Assembly: GCA_009823395.1 (NCBI GenBank)
Contig: CM020507.1
Span: 10,032,501 to 10,096,500, forward strand
Source of the DNA: Thamnaconus septentrionalis
Lineage: Eukaryota; Chordata; Actinopteri; Tetraodontiformes; Monacanthidae
DNA: 64,000 nucleotides
Direction: 5' to 3'
Made by a program: the position numbers and the translations under genes. Shown here one piece after another: positions 1-14,925 of this stretch. The first letter of the stretch is position 1. Each line of letters starts with the position of its first letter. The notes under the pieces are model-generated. The model was not told where the DNA came from, did not search any database, and was given only the letters and a program-made list of their open reading frames with translations.

Positions 1-1019
1 AGAAATATCTATTATTATTGTCACTAATGGTCACTACAATGTCTTTAAGATCACCCTGTCTCATATTCAATTTTTAAAGATATGCTTGCTGCGTGTTAAG
101 GAAATTGATTGGTATTGAGAAACAATCAATTCAATCAGTATTGACGGGTATTTCACACACTGCATGGACGGTTCTCCCCCATCTCTCTTCAGCCAGCCGA
201 GTGAATCTCCTGTCCACCGACCTGCAGTGTTCTGCTCCTGGCTTAGGCCCAACCTTTAATTTGTTCCTCAGCTTTTGAGTAAATGCATAACAAAGCTGGA
301 GCAGCCTTGTTAATTGCCACTCCCAGATACGTGTTTGTTTTGTTTTTATTTGATCCTCTGAATCAATTTGTAAACTCTGTATGAACTGACTGGGAGATTT
401 AGAGCGAATAGGAACAAACTAAACGAGCAACAGCATCCTGTGACCCTCCAAGCTGTCCAGCGCTCTTCCTTAGTTCTTGGAGAAACAAACTTTTATTCCC
501 TGTATTGCTGCTCAGCGTCTGTTTGTGCCCTCTGCCGCCCCTGGACTGTTCACAATATACAAGGTGCTTCCCAGAAACGAGCCCGAAATCGGAATCGGAG
601 TTGGGCTCAGGTCTCTCTGGTCCTGTGAAGGTTTTCTGACATTGATGCTTTGTGTAGATTGGAGGTTCTCCAGCGGACGTCACCGAGCTGATAGATGTGG
701 GCCTGATGGATGGTGACCGTGAAACGTGTTTACAGTTAGAAGGGGAAGGGAACACGATGCACGTGACCCAGAGAGGTCAGGAGTCTCGGTGATGCTGTCC
801 AGAAACCTGAAGAGCCTCAGGATCCAGTTAAAATCCATCCTGGCTGCTTTTTGTCAACCTCTGTCTTCCATTTTCAGATGTGCCTGCTCACTCTTATCAC
901 ATCGCAGTGAGCCAGATCTGCTGCGAGTTCACTGGAAGCCACCTCGATGGCGAGCACATGCAAACTATAACCATGAAATATATATTATAAGTGAAGTGGA
1001 AACGGATGTTTATGACCTT

Positions 1020-1020
<1 letters not shown>

Positions 1021-1090
<70 letters not shown>
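1021..1090. repeat. (GT)n(GA)n microsatellite
   Basis: A short GT run is followed by about 31 uninterrupted GA units. It lies inside and inflates a chance ORF at 726-1364. Confidence 0.95.
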
Positions 1091-1092
<2 letters not shown>

Positions 1093-1902
1093 CTCAAGTA
1101 ATGTTCAGAGACCTGAAAAGTACATTAACAAAGTATTTGCACTTCCTTGTTTCCCATCTCTGCTATATACCCAAGTTTAATCCTTGGTTCGCTTCTCTGA
1201 CACTTTGTCAAGAAAATGAAAACAAACCTCCTTCATACCTGCGTCCAGTGGCTGCAAGGCCTCCAGTCTCTGACTTCCTCTGCAGACTCACTGCACATTG
1301 TCCCTCAAACACGTCCACTACTTCAGCAGCTCAACCTCCCCGACTTTCACATCAGCGGCGATGAGGTAGCGGTTTAATTAGCCGTTCTGAGTCTTGGTGT
1401 TGAAGGCCAGAGTTTCTCCAGTCCTGCTTCACGGCGAAGGTGATGACTGCAAACCGCTTTGAACACACTTTAAATTGTTCTCGTCCCATCGGTTCCTATT
1501 GAACTAGAGGACAGTATGGATTTTCCCAACCCAACGTTTGGTAGAAGGTTACTTTCCAGCAGGGTCAGGACTTTTCAGCCTCCCATCCAGCGGAGGAGGC
1601 CTCCGGCTCTCTGGTGAAAAACCAAACAAAGGCAGGAATGTTGATGAGGCCTCCATCTTTTTGCCCAGAGTTTTTTTTTTTCTTTGTCTTCTTCTCCTTC
1701 TTTTTGCTTTGTTACACCCCAGGAATCTTCCAGAAGGCCCCCGTGTGCCGGAAGCTTTTGGCCGCTCTTGGGGTTGGGCGCCGAGTCGACCTTGACTTGT
1801 GGCTGCAGAGCGCCGTCTTGCGCTCGCACTCGTCTCGGCCGGCTCCACTCCAACTTATAACCTCCTGGATTTATAAAAAAAAGAGTGATGAAGGAGGGTT
1901 TT

Positions 1903-1904
<2 letters not shown>

Positions 1905-1955
<51 letters not shown>

Positions 1956-1986
1956 CATGCATGCGTGCTCTTGTGTGTGTGTGTGT
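1905..1986. repeat. (GT)n microsatellite with imperfect tail
   Basis: There are about 23 GT units to 1950, then GCGTGCATGC-type interruptions and a second short GT run. Confidence 0.95.
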
Positions 1987-2120
1987 TTTGGTGTACGTGT
2001 TTTCGCTCTCCTGGTGCAACAGCATCAAATGCACTTCGCTCTGAAATTGAAACTGGCATTTAGCATCACATTGTTTTTACTGGACTGCTTTGATGTGTGT
2101 TCAAAAGGGCAGGTTTGACC

Positions 2121-2151
<31 letters not shown>

Positions 2152-2190
2152 CTGCACACACACACACATGCACACATACACACACACACA
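2121..2190. repeat. Inverted (GT)n / (CA)n pair
   Basis: A (GT)13 run at 2121-2146 is followed after a few bases by (CA)-rich sequence to 2190. The two arms are complementary and could form a hairpin or cruciform. Confidence 0.9.
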
Positions 2191-2859
2191 GGCATGGGCA
2201 GGAGCGCTGGCTCCTCTCATTCATGTGTCGGTATTTGTTTGATGTGTGTCCAGCCTTACGGGGCTGGAAGGTGAATTCCCTAATTTCCCCGTGGACTCAA
2301 TTAGCTCTATGATTGGCTGAGAGCAGGCCAGGTTTGTGGCGCCTTCTGAAGGGGAGCAGACCTTTGAAAGTGCGGTGGAAGAGGAGTGAAGCAGAATAGG
2401 AGATGAGCCGGCCACGGCGGCCGCGGGTTGCGTGGCGCCGGTGGAAGACTCGGCCTCCGTCTGTATTTTAGTAATGAGGGAGAAGAGAAGAGAGAGGAAG
2501 GAGATGGCGGCGCTCCTTCATCTGCTAGCAGGTGTCGAGCGCCTCTGACTTCATTACGACCAATTAGGGTGAAGAAAATACTGATTATAACTCGGTTTCT
2601 GGGTGATTAAACGCTATGCTGGATGTAAATTGTGGGGATATGCGGACTGTAATCCCCCTGTGATCAGCCAAGTCGTTCTCATTTTGGAGTCACTTCCACA
2701 ACGTCGTAACGAAGACCCTTTTTTGTCATCTGTGCAGTATTTCTCTGTCTGCCTCTTAATGTGCATAAAAAAGCTGAACTTTCTGTTTAACGATTCTTTC
2801 TATCTCGACTTGTGGTTGATGTTCAGTCAAATCTGTATTCTGGAGCGAAGTTATTATCA

Positions 2860-6404
<3,545 letters not shown>

Positions 6405-6623
6405 CCCGACCCGGCCCGACCCGGCCCCAGCCCCTCCCCCGCTCTAGGACTTTTCTATTAACTTTGAGTCTCTGCCTTTTGAACTTCCTTTTTTGGAACT
6501 TGATAAAATAGACAAGTAAAAAGAGGGATGTGACTTATAAGAATGAAGCAAAAAGATGACGAAAAAAAATCAACAGAGCCACATGCGGTATTATTGTTCT
6601 TGCTGTTGTTATTGTTATAAACA

Positions 6624-6630
6624 TTATTAC

Positions 6631-6670
<40 letters not shown>

Positions 6671-6676
6671 ATTATT
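6624..6676. repeat. (TTA)n microsatellite
   Basis: A near-perfect run of ATT/TTA units lies in the zswim6 3'UTR. Confidence 0.9.
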
Positions 6677-6757
6677 ACTACTATGTGTACAGAAGTGTTT
6701 TTATTTTTCAGAGGAGAGGAAATTTGTCATGTTGTGAATGTCGTGTGTATTTCTCTT

Positions 6758-6760
<3 letters not shown>

Positions 6761-6822
<62 letters not shown>
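6761..6822. repeat. (GT)15(GA)16 compound microsatellite
   Basis: An uninterrupted GT run passes directly into a GA run, in the zswim6 3'UTR. Confidence 0.95.
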
Positions 6823-6828
<6 letters not shown>

Positions 6829-8350
6829 AAAGTGATATGGCTTTTTTTTTTAAAAAAAACAACATTCTGGTTTCCTTTTATTTTAACGTTTCTTTAGTTT
6901 GTCCCTTTTTTTTTAAATGTACCTTGAGTTTTTACGTGGTCAAGTGGCTGAAGCCTTTCGCGCTCGCGTACAAAAACAACACGAAACAAAATGAAAAGAG
7001 CAAGAAATGGAAGGAAAAAAACAACAACAAACACACACAATGTCACGGCACCTTTTTAAAGTGAAACTATGGCTTTAAAAAAAACCACACAGAGCACCTC
7101 CCTCTGTCCAGGAAGCTCCACCAGGGGGCGCTGGGTGGCACTGCACAGCTCCGCTCTGCAAATCTTTGGGTTCGCACTGACAGGAAGCCGCCACGAGCAT
7201 TTCTTTGCCGAGAGCAGCAGCACTTGAGCATCCGTCGAGTTGTGTCACGCAATAGACACACACACACACACACATAGACAGCAACTCTGTTAGCCCACCT
7301 AGCGCCGCTGCTGTGGCCCCGCCCACCAGAGTGGCACCAGAAGTAGCCCATTGGACAAAGGAAACAACTTTTCTTCCAGTAATATTCCAGTCATATTTTC
7401 TAGCGGATACCCAGAGGGAGACGACTACCTCATGATGCGCTATTGAACCTGCTCCCCCTCTTTTGTTTTTCTATTTTTTTTTGTTTCGGTTTGCTGTCAT
7501 GATATTTATCATCCCTGATAACGGACAGTGTTAATAATCAAACAACGAGACCAAGGTTATGCTGAGACACAGCTGGATTCCTGCTGTGGCGTTTGTGTGC
7601 TCGGCTCTGCTGTACGTCACCGCCCTGGCATCGGTACTGACACACACACACACACAAAGCCCAACCCGAGACCCCTCCCCCCCTGCCAACAAACTCGAGC
7701 TCGGTAAGTTCAGTCCACTCTCATCTCCGCAGTCGTCATTGTATTTTATTTTTCCAAACCAGGCCAGTGTCATTTTCCCTTTGTGCATGTGAATCACAGG
7801 CAGTACTCCAAACCGCCTCCTCCGTACTTGCGTCAAATATACTGTTTACTGCATTCCACGCTAGAACGCAGTAGGACTGCCGGTCAGTTGGGATTTCCGC
7901 AGTGTTACAGGCCAGGTGGGCCGGTTCCTGGCGTCCTAGTGCTAAAGTGAACGACAGCCAAGTTGGTCGTCACCTAAAGGAAAGTACAAGTGGCTGAGTT
8001 GGTTGATTGGGATTCTCAAAACCATAAACAGACTCAAAGATCTTCATTACTCCACTGCTATTGGTTTTGCATCCCTGCTTGGTGAAATGAGCTGTATACA
8101 AAATTCGGAATATTATAATTCTGGAAAAACAATGTTTGCTGTGTGCAGAATGAATGGCATCATACTGCGTTGCTTCCCCTCCCTGCCTTTGGGACCGTTG
8201 ACCCTGTTCACTTCCTGACACTGCGTCTGCAAACACCTGTAGAGGCAAACAAACGCAGCTCAGCCGCTAATGATAAGATACCATGCTAAAATGGTAGCTT
8301 AAATCATATTAAATTTAATATTGATTAAATTTACACTAAAAACTAAATAT

Positions 8351-8490
8351 TATGGAAGAAATACCAAGAGGGACATCCTCTCCGTACTATTGTGTGTCAA
8401 ATTCGCCACTTGATGTCCCTGCACCGGTTTGTTTTGCTCTACATGATGTGCACAACTATGACATCTAGTGGTGAAATTAATTTCTTCATA
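8351..8490. repeat. Short inverted-repeat element in the zswim6 3'UTR
   Basis: The outer arms are TATGGAAGAAAT and ATTTCTTCATA. The inner arms are CGCCACTTGATGTC (8404-8417) and GACATCTAGTGGTG (8460-8473). The 'ACATCTAGTGG' core is typical of small non-autonomous elements in fish genomes (established knowledge, remembered). Confidence 0.5.
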
Positions 8491-10347
8491 GCTCCTTTAA
8501 TGTGCGACAGGTTGGAGGTATTCACCCTGTCGTCAACCTGGCTTTAGTTGAGTCAAAGCGCACTGTGTTAAGAGACCGGACCAGAATGGCGCTACGCATT
8601 GTGGGAAACGACACACACACTAAGGCCGCTGCTCTGTTTGCATGCTGTGGTTTTATTCTCAAAATCATTCACTGTGCTTCTGGATTTTGTTCGCCCACTG
8701 CAGTCGACGTAGTATGTTTTTGGCAAAAACCAGTGTGTGCGCTGCGAGTATAGCAGGCGGTTTCGAGTACAGCCAAAGAAAAATTGGACTCTCTACTGTT
8801 AAAGTTCATCGTGTGGAACCTTCAGTAATTGTCAAGCAGAACGTTCTCAGGGATTTCACTACACGGGAGAAGAAGGAAAAAAACACAAAAAAGGTGGAAC
8901 AAACGAATGACTGAAAAACAGACAAAAACCGTGACACAAAGACATGAGCGAGCATTTATTGTACTCTGTATATATATGCCATAGTATATGTCTGAATATG
9001 GAGGATCTGAAAGTATATGTTAACTAATTTATACAGAGTATTCTATGTCATGTGAAATACTTGAAGCCGCTGTAGTTTGTTCTCTCTCGCTGTCCTCGCT
9101 TTTGTCTTCTCTTGCTTTGCTCTTTTGTTCAACAAAAAAAGACAACAACAACATATCAGAAGGACGAGTCTGACCTCGCTGACAGCCTTTTTTCTCCCCC
9201 TTTCCTCTTTCTTTTTTGGCCTGTTCACACTTGAGACGCTGGATTCCGGTCAGAAACGGGAGGTTGAGTTGAATTGTTGCGTTTCATTCCTGCTGAGTAA
9301 AGCATAAAAAGAGGGCTTGGAGACAAAAAAAAAAAAGAATTGTGGCAACTGGTCGATAACTGTTTGAAAAAAGCATTTCTTTAAGTATTAATTATGCATG
9401 GGGGCTGTTGCTGCAGCCTCGCTCTCAATACGATCCTTCGGGGTTGGGAAATATCTATAATATGCTTTTTATACAGGAACTAATTTGAGATCAATGTGGT
9501 TGAAAAAAAAAGAAGAAAAAAAGATGTGTTATGTGTCCGGCCTCGTGTGCATTTAAACGACATCTTGGCTGTGGTTATGCAGTAATGTAGTTGTAACAAC
9601 AGAATTCACACTGATAACTTTACGTAGGTTCAATTTAGCTAAGATTTTTAAAAAAAAGAAGAAAAAAAAGAGACAAGTCTCAATGTAACCCACTGCTGAA
9701 TTTCCAGTCTCCTCACCGCGATGCTCTCAGCTGTCCTGTCATCACTTGCCTTTTTCATTTTTTTTAAATCACCTTTTGCACTTGTCTGATTTTATTGTCT
9801 AATTCCTTTTTTTTTCTGTGCCGTTTTTTTCCCCTCCCCCGTTTTTTTTCCTGTCTTGCGTTGATTGAAAGATGGAAGCAGCCTTTTCTCTTGCCTTGTC
9901 TTAACGCTTTAAAGTAACCAAACAGGAGATCTATCTAACAACCAAACGCGTTTCTAAGAGGTGAGAGTCGACCCACCTTGGTCCCAGCTTTAGTGTCCTT
10001 AATTAGTAAGTGAATGGCTGTGTAACTCATGCTTTAACAAAGCAATTCCTCATGTGTGTTTGGTGAAGAAAAAGAAGAAAAAAAGAAAACCCTCATTGTC
10101 CAGTGTCTCTTGTTCTCTTCACAAACAATTTCCTCTGAGTCTTTCTAGCTAGCTGACTGTTTATTTTTTTGTTTTTTTTTTTTTTTTGTGTAGGAATCTC
10201 CTGCTCTCCCATTTTATTTATTACAATGACCCATGTATACATGCTTATGAAATTAAGATTTGATACACCGATATCAATTTATTTATGTAACTAAATCACT
10301 GTTTTATAATCTTGTTAATGAGTCAATAATTTTTTTTTCCTTGTTTT

Positions 10348-10353
10348 AATAAA
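10348..10353 (+). terminator. zswim6: AATAAA polyadenylation signal, zswim6
   Basis: AATAAA is followed about 10 bases later by GGAGTTTTTTTG. It is the clearest signal downstream of the stop codon before repeat DNA begins at 10440. Confidence 0.5.
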
Positions 10354-10439
10354 AGTTGGAGTTTTTTTGAAAAGTACACGCACTCCTCTGCTCTGTGCGC
10401 ACACGGAGTCGCGCGCAGTGTCTGGATGGTTTACATCTC

Positions 10440-11074
10440 CATCATCCATCCATCCATCCATCCATCCATCCATCCATTTTCAATACTCGCTTTGACCTGC
10501 ACTCAGTGTTGTGGGGGTCTGCTGGAGCCTATCCCAGCTGTCATAGGGTGAAGGAAGGGTGACATCCTGACTGGTTATGCAGTGATGTAAAAACAGAAAT
10601 CACACTGATGACTTTACGTAGGTTCAATTTAGCTAATATTTGAAAAAGAAAAATGTCTCAATGTAGCAAATTGCAGAGTTTCCAGTCTCCTCACTGCGAT
10701 GCTGTCAGCAGCCCTGTCATCACTTGCATTTTTTTTTTATATTACCTTTTGCACTTGTCTGATTTTATTGTGTAATTCCTTCTTTTTTTGTCGTTTTTCC
10801 TGCCCTTTTTTTTCCTATCATGGATTTATTGTGATGGAACCTGGACAAGTTGCCAGTTCATCACAGGGTCACATAATGTAGAGGCAAATGAAGACAAACA
10901 GCCATTCGCACTCACTCATGAACACACACACACACCTACTGTCAAATTAGAATTCCCAATTCACCTCACTTGCACTGTGGGAGGAAGCCAGAGAACCCGG
11001 AGAGAAGCCACGCAGGCACAGGGAGACCTGGGAGACCTACAGGGAGCGCAAACCACTGCGCCACCGTGTCGCCC
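10440..11074. repeat. L2-like LINE fragment split by a zswim6 3'UTR copy
   Basis: The left part (10440-10575) has (CATC)n, CAATACTCGC and GGAGCCTATCCCAGCTGTCA. The right part (10832-11074) has GGACAAGTTGCCAGTTCATC, ACAGCCATTCGCACTCACTC and TGGGAGGAAGCCAGAGAACC. These are hallmarks of the L2-type 3' region frequent in fish. The two parts are contiguous in the usual consensus but separated here by about 255 bp. Confidence 0.7.
10561..10825 (+). repeat. Duplicate of zswim6 3'UTR segment 9559-9860
   Basis: Shared blocks occur in the same order: GGTTATGCAGT-ATGTA, CTTTACGTAGGTTCAATTTA, TTTCCAGTCTCCTCAC, CCTGTCATCACTTGC, CTTTTGCACTTGTCTGATTT and TAATTCCTT. The copies are about 1 kb apart and diverged at scattered positions. 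The copy lies inside the L2-like fragment, downstream of the putative polyadenylation signal. Confidence 0.85.
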
Positions 11075-11382
11075 ATCTTTCTGAAACGGAGTAAATAAAC
11101 AAATAAATAAAGTAGATGCAGCAGGAGAAGTCAGAGGAGGGCTCAGTCTCGCCTCGCTGCAAGGAATGTGAGGGGCCTCGGTTGATATTCCCGCGGCCTG
11201 TGTCGCCGCTGACAGGCAGCCGCTCTCGGCCAACTGCCGGAGATGTTTACAAGCCGTCGAACAACAGCGGCGGCGCCGCGCGACGGCTAAATCAGCGTGC
11301 GTGCAGCCTGTCAGGTGTGTGTGCATGCGTGTGTTTCCTGTTGTTCGCATGCTCTTGCAAGACTCTCTCCCTCTCCCTCTTT

Positions 11383-11581
11383 GTGTGTGTGTGTGTGTGC
11401 GCGTGTGTTCGGCGGGTCTTCGGGGAGCCAATGGGAACAGGTGGTAGCTGCAGCAGACTACAGGAGCTCCTGACAGCAGCGAGGTCCCCAGACTCCCAGC
11501 CCCTCATTAAACATTGACACAAAAACACTGCAACTGTCTGCGTGTGTGAACGGTAATGAAGCGCAGACGGATACACCGCCG

Positions 11582-11615
<34 letters not shown>

Positions 11616-11887
11616 CAACTCGACGCTGCGGCCCAAGCTCTCGGCCCGCGCGCGCCTCTGTGTGTGTGTGTGTGTGTGTGTACGTGTGCTGCCCATCTGT
11701 GTGCGCTCGTTAATGAGGCGCACGTGTCCACAGAGGTGTCCACTTCCATATTTCCACTGGCGGCCCGTCACTGTCAGAGGCCAGACATGTGACGGGATGG
11801 GACGTTCAGGGTCTGTAATAAATAATGTGCGTTTGCGTGTCCAACAGACACGCGCGTTTGTACCCATGCGAGTAAGCGCTCACTTGT

Positions 11888-11931
<44 letters not shown>
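11383..11931. repeat. Cluster of dinucleotide arrays
   Basis: Separate arrays lie at 11383-11408 (GT), 11584-11614 (CA), 11660-11680 (GT) and 11890-11931 (GT). The CA and GT arrays at 11584 and 11660 are inverted and enclose a CGCGCGCG-containing segment. Confidence 0.9.
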
Positions 11932-12133
11932 CCTGCGTGCAGGTCCTCCCCCCCACCTCCGCTCGCTCACTTCCACTTGGTAATGACGTCCCCTGGGTGC
12001 AGCGCGGTACAGAAGCCTCCGGTCTGTCTCACTGTATCCCCCTAATGACATCATGATCACACACTGGCCCCCTTTCATGCCAAAAGCCCTCTTCCTCAGC
12101 GTCGCCATCAAAACTTCGACGTGCACCCGTCAA

Positions 12134-12135
<2 letters not shown>

Positions 12136-12181
<46 letters not shown>
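12136..12181. repeat. (CT)n microsatellite
   Basis: An uninterrupted CT run of more than 20 units. Confidence 0.95.
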
Positions 12182-12183
<2 letters not shown>

Positions 12184-13720
12184 CGCGCCTGTCACGCGGG
12201 CACGTCAACTTCACAACTCGCCACGCGGCCTCCAACGTTTTATTTTTAACCGCAGATCCGCTGCTGCTCTTTTGTTGCTTATCGAGGCCATGTTTTTTTC
12301 TTCTTAACAAAAAAAAAAAAAAAAAAAAAAAAAGTCCAACTAAAGGTGAAAAAAAGAGTGTGCTGCGTTTAAAAGGTGACATTTATGATGCAGAGGCAGA
12401 ATGATGCATTTTAAAGTAATTTTAGAAGCGCTATAAAACACATCTCCATATTGTCCCCTGACAGCAGTTATCAATCCTGGCTGGCCTGGCACCCATGAAT
12501 TTTAATATTAAAAAATCCATTCTACAAATTTATTTGTTTATTTATTTTTACGCTATCTCCCATCTGTCTCAGAATGAGAAGTTAGCTCTACTGCTTGCTA
12601 GCTTGATTTTTTTAGAAAGCGTGTCTTAAAAGCCACAGCCTTGAAATGAGTCCCTCGTGATGTCACGCGCAAGATTTAGAAGCACTTGTAAGTTAGCCAA
12701 TCACAACCAATGTTAATGTCCGTCCTTGTTTTCTTATGTCCCACTTCATCTCACATCTTTGTTAAACATCCAGCAGTTCCACATTCAGGAGTAAGTATTC
12801 TCTGTTTTTCCACAGATATTTTCCACTTGAAAGCTTCAATCTTCTGTTTTGTGTTCTTGGTTGGTTGGATAAGTCAGCAATGCTATAAAATTAGCAGCAT
12901 GTTTGAAAAGGAGCAGGTCTGACTGTGAGAGCAGCAGGCACTGTGCCACAGAAATGTCTCGTTAGCATGCTAATCAGCTAGCCCCAGCCCTGCCCACCTC
13001 ATCCTACCTTATTGCGGCGGTTCTGGAGGTGAAACTCTGAAAGTGGGCAATAAATTAGAGCTGATCAGGAAACACTCTTACTTCAAAAAAGACCTTGTTG
13101 GCCCACCTCTTCATCTCTACTTGTTCCTCACCTGTCATGTTGAAATGTTCATTGAAATGAGTTTTAAAATCATTAAAATTAGTTTTCCGTCATAACTTGA
13201 AGAAAAGGCAGAGCCAGAAATAGTTTTGGCTGGAACAAAGTACAAAATTTGGTTACTAATCGCAGAAAATGGCAACAACTTCTTGTACCATGACATACTG
13301 ACAGTCAGATGCTCCAATTTCAAAAACCCGTAATCGCTATGTGGTCCATCTCAGGATAGTTTTGGCCTATTAATTAGGATAAAAATGACTTAGTGCCCGT
13401 TTCCCAACCGCTGCAACCTTGTTTTTCTCTATTCAGTGCATCAGACATTCCAGGAAAAAAGCCTGCAGCCTGAACATTTAGAGAATCCGAGAAGCAAGTC
13501 TGTGTTCCTTCAACATTACAGCTCCTTGCTCAAAGGTCTAAGGCCTTTGTGGTGCACTGAGCTCGCTATCATTGCAGGATTACAAAAAAAAGGGGGGATC
13601 ATAGGCATGTGTTCCTCTACACAGCCTGCAGCACCAGCCAGGCTACAGCGGCGACCCTCCCCCCCTCTCCTTCCCCTCTTATAGAATGAAGTTAGATCCC
13701 CCCACCCCCACTCCTCCCCT
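12182..13720. other. Intergenic stretch, no gene seen
   Basis: It contains a poly-A run at 12308-12333 and otherwise unremarkable A/T-rich sequence. I see no coding exon, RNA gene or recognisable transposon. Confidence 0.6.
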
Positions 13721-13724
13721 CCAT

Positions 13725-14265
13725 AGGCCCCGAGGCATCTGATTAAATGCTAATTAAAGCCGTTAGCGGCGCTATCACCGCCGCTAACTCCTCTCTCTCT
13801 GTCACAGAGATTAATGCCCCTCGTTCATCATCCCTCCTCGCCGGCCTGAGTACCTGCCCGCCTCGCAAAACCTGATCAAGTCATCAAGCCACCTCCCCCC
13901 GCCCCCCAAACGCCCTCTCCTCCGCCGTGTGCCCGTCACATGAAGATGGACGAGAGGTTTTAAATTTTAATTTGAAAATTGCCCTCAATTACTTCTGCGG
14001 CGACCACTTGCTGGAGCTTCTTATGCGGTTGAGTGGAAAGGGGTTATGGCGGCGGGTCAGTGGCCGTGATGAGCGATAAGGGGACATTAATAAGAAAGGC
14101 AGAGGTTCATTTAAAAGCAGAGAGGACAGAGGGAGCAGCGTTCTCATTATTTAACTCCCCCAGCTTTATTTAAAGGACTTTATTTAAGGATACCGAGTTA
14201 ATGTGTCCTCCAGGACAGACGGTTAAAGCGCCTGACAGAGTGAGAAAGTTACGGCCATAACTTAC
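13725..14265. promoter_or_regulatory. Candidate conserved non-coding element
   Basis: This block has no microsatellites and no ORF. It is dense in homeodomain-type motifs: GATTAAATGCTAATTAAAGC, TTTTAATTTG, CAATTACTT, ACATTAATAAG and CTTTATTTAAAGGAC. Such composition is typical of vertebrate developmental enhancers. Conservation cannot be seen from one sequence, so the call is an inference. Confidence 0.3.
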
Positions 14266-14925
14266 ACCCTGAGCATACACCCGTGCCATCTTCCTTCACC
14301 CATGCACCCCCCTCGACCACCTCTTTTTTTTTCTTCCTCCCTTCCCTCTTTCCTCTTTCGACATTCTGGCCGTTTCCAGGCAGAGTGGAAGCTGCCTCAG
14401 AGGCACGTAAAATGTTACGAAAGAGTGACACACGCTGTTGAATTTTATTCTATCGCAATTTCTGGCCCACAAATATTTTATAGGTTTCAATATTGGTGGT
14501 CTTTATTTTTTGTCATTTCACACCATTAGGAGATATTAAGCCATGTAAGACAAATCAGCCGACTGTCATCATTGCAGCTCAAGCCTGACGTGCACACGTG
14601 CTCTCTGCAGGGTCTCATTGGCCGTTTGGTTGGCGGAATCGCAGTTAACTTGCATAAGAAGGATCCTTTTTTTTTTTTTTATTACTAAAGCTATGCGCTC
14701 AGTACTTTGTGTTCAGGTTTTGTTGCTATTTCCCATGTGCAGGCAGTCGGGATGATGTTTTCTTCTAATCTGGAAATGCCATCGAGGTCTGATGAAAACA
14801 GCCATTACTGCGGCATCCTTCTAATGAGCTACATATTTCTTTGTCTGCTTCTGCGGTCCCTTTTAGCACATGGTTCCCCCTTTCATCAACGCCAGGAGAA
14901 AGAAGGATGACTGTTTTCAGTGTCG

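Larger units (their letters stand above)
6405..10375 (+). other. zswim6: zswim6 3' untranslated region
   Basis: This runs from the TGA at 6404 to the AATAAA at 10348-10353 and a following T-rich/GT stretch. It contains a (TTA)n array, a (GT)n(GA)n array, a MITE-like hairpin at 8351-8490, and A/T-rich blocks near 8950-9060 and 9390-9470 that look conserved. An earlier polyadenylation site could shorten it. Its full length is an inference that RNA data would settle. Confidence 0.55.

Noticed and set aside
657..800. Short + strand reading GGSPADVTELIDVGLMDGD as a possible exon
   Set aside because: No matching splice sites in a phase that fits zswim6 and no family recognised.
726..1364. 212-codon ORF on the + strand
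   Set aside because: It runs through the (GA)n microsatellite, which encodes a meaningless Arg-Glu run, and has no family resemblance.
11292..11867. 191-codon ORF on the - strand
   Set aside because: It is built from (CA)n/(GT)n arrays read as Thr-His and Cys-Val repeats.
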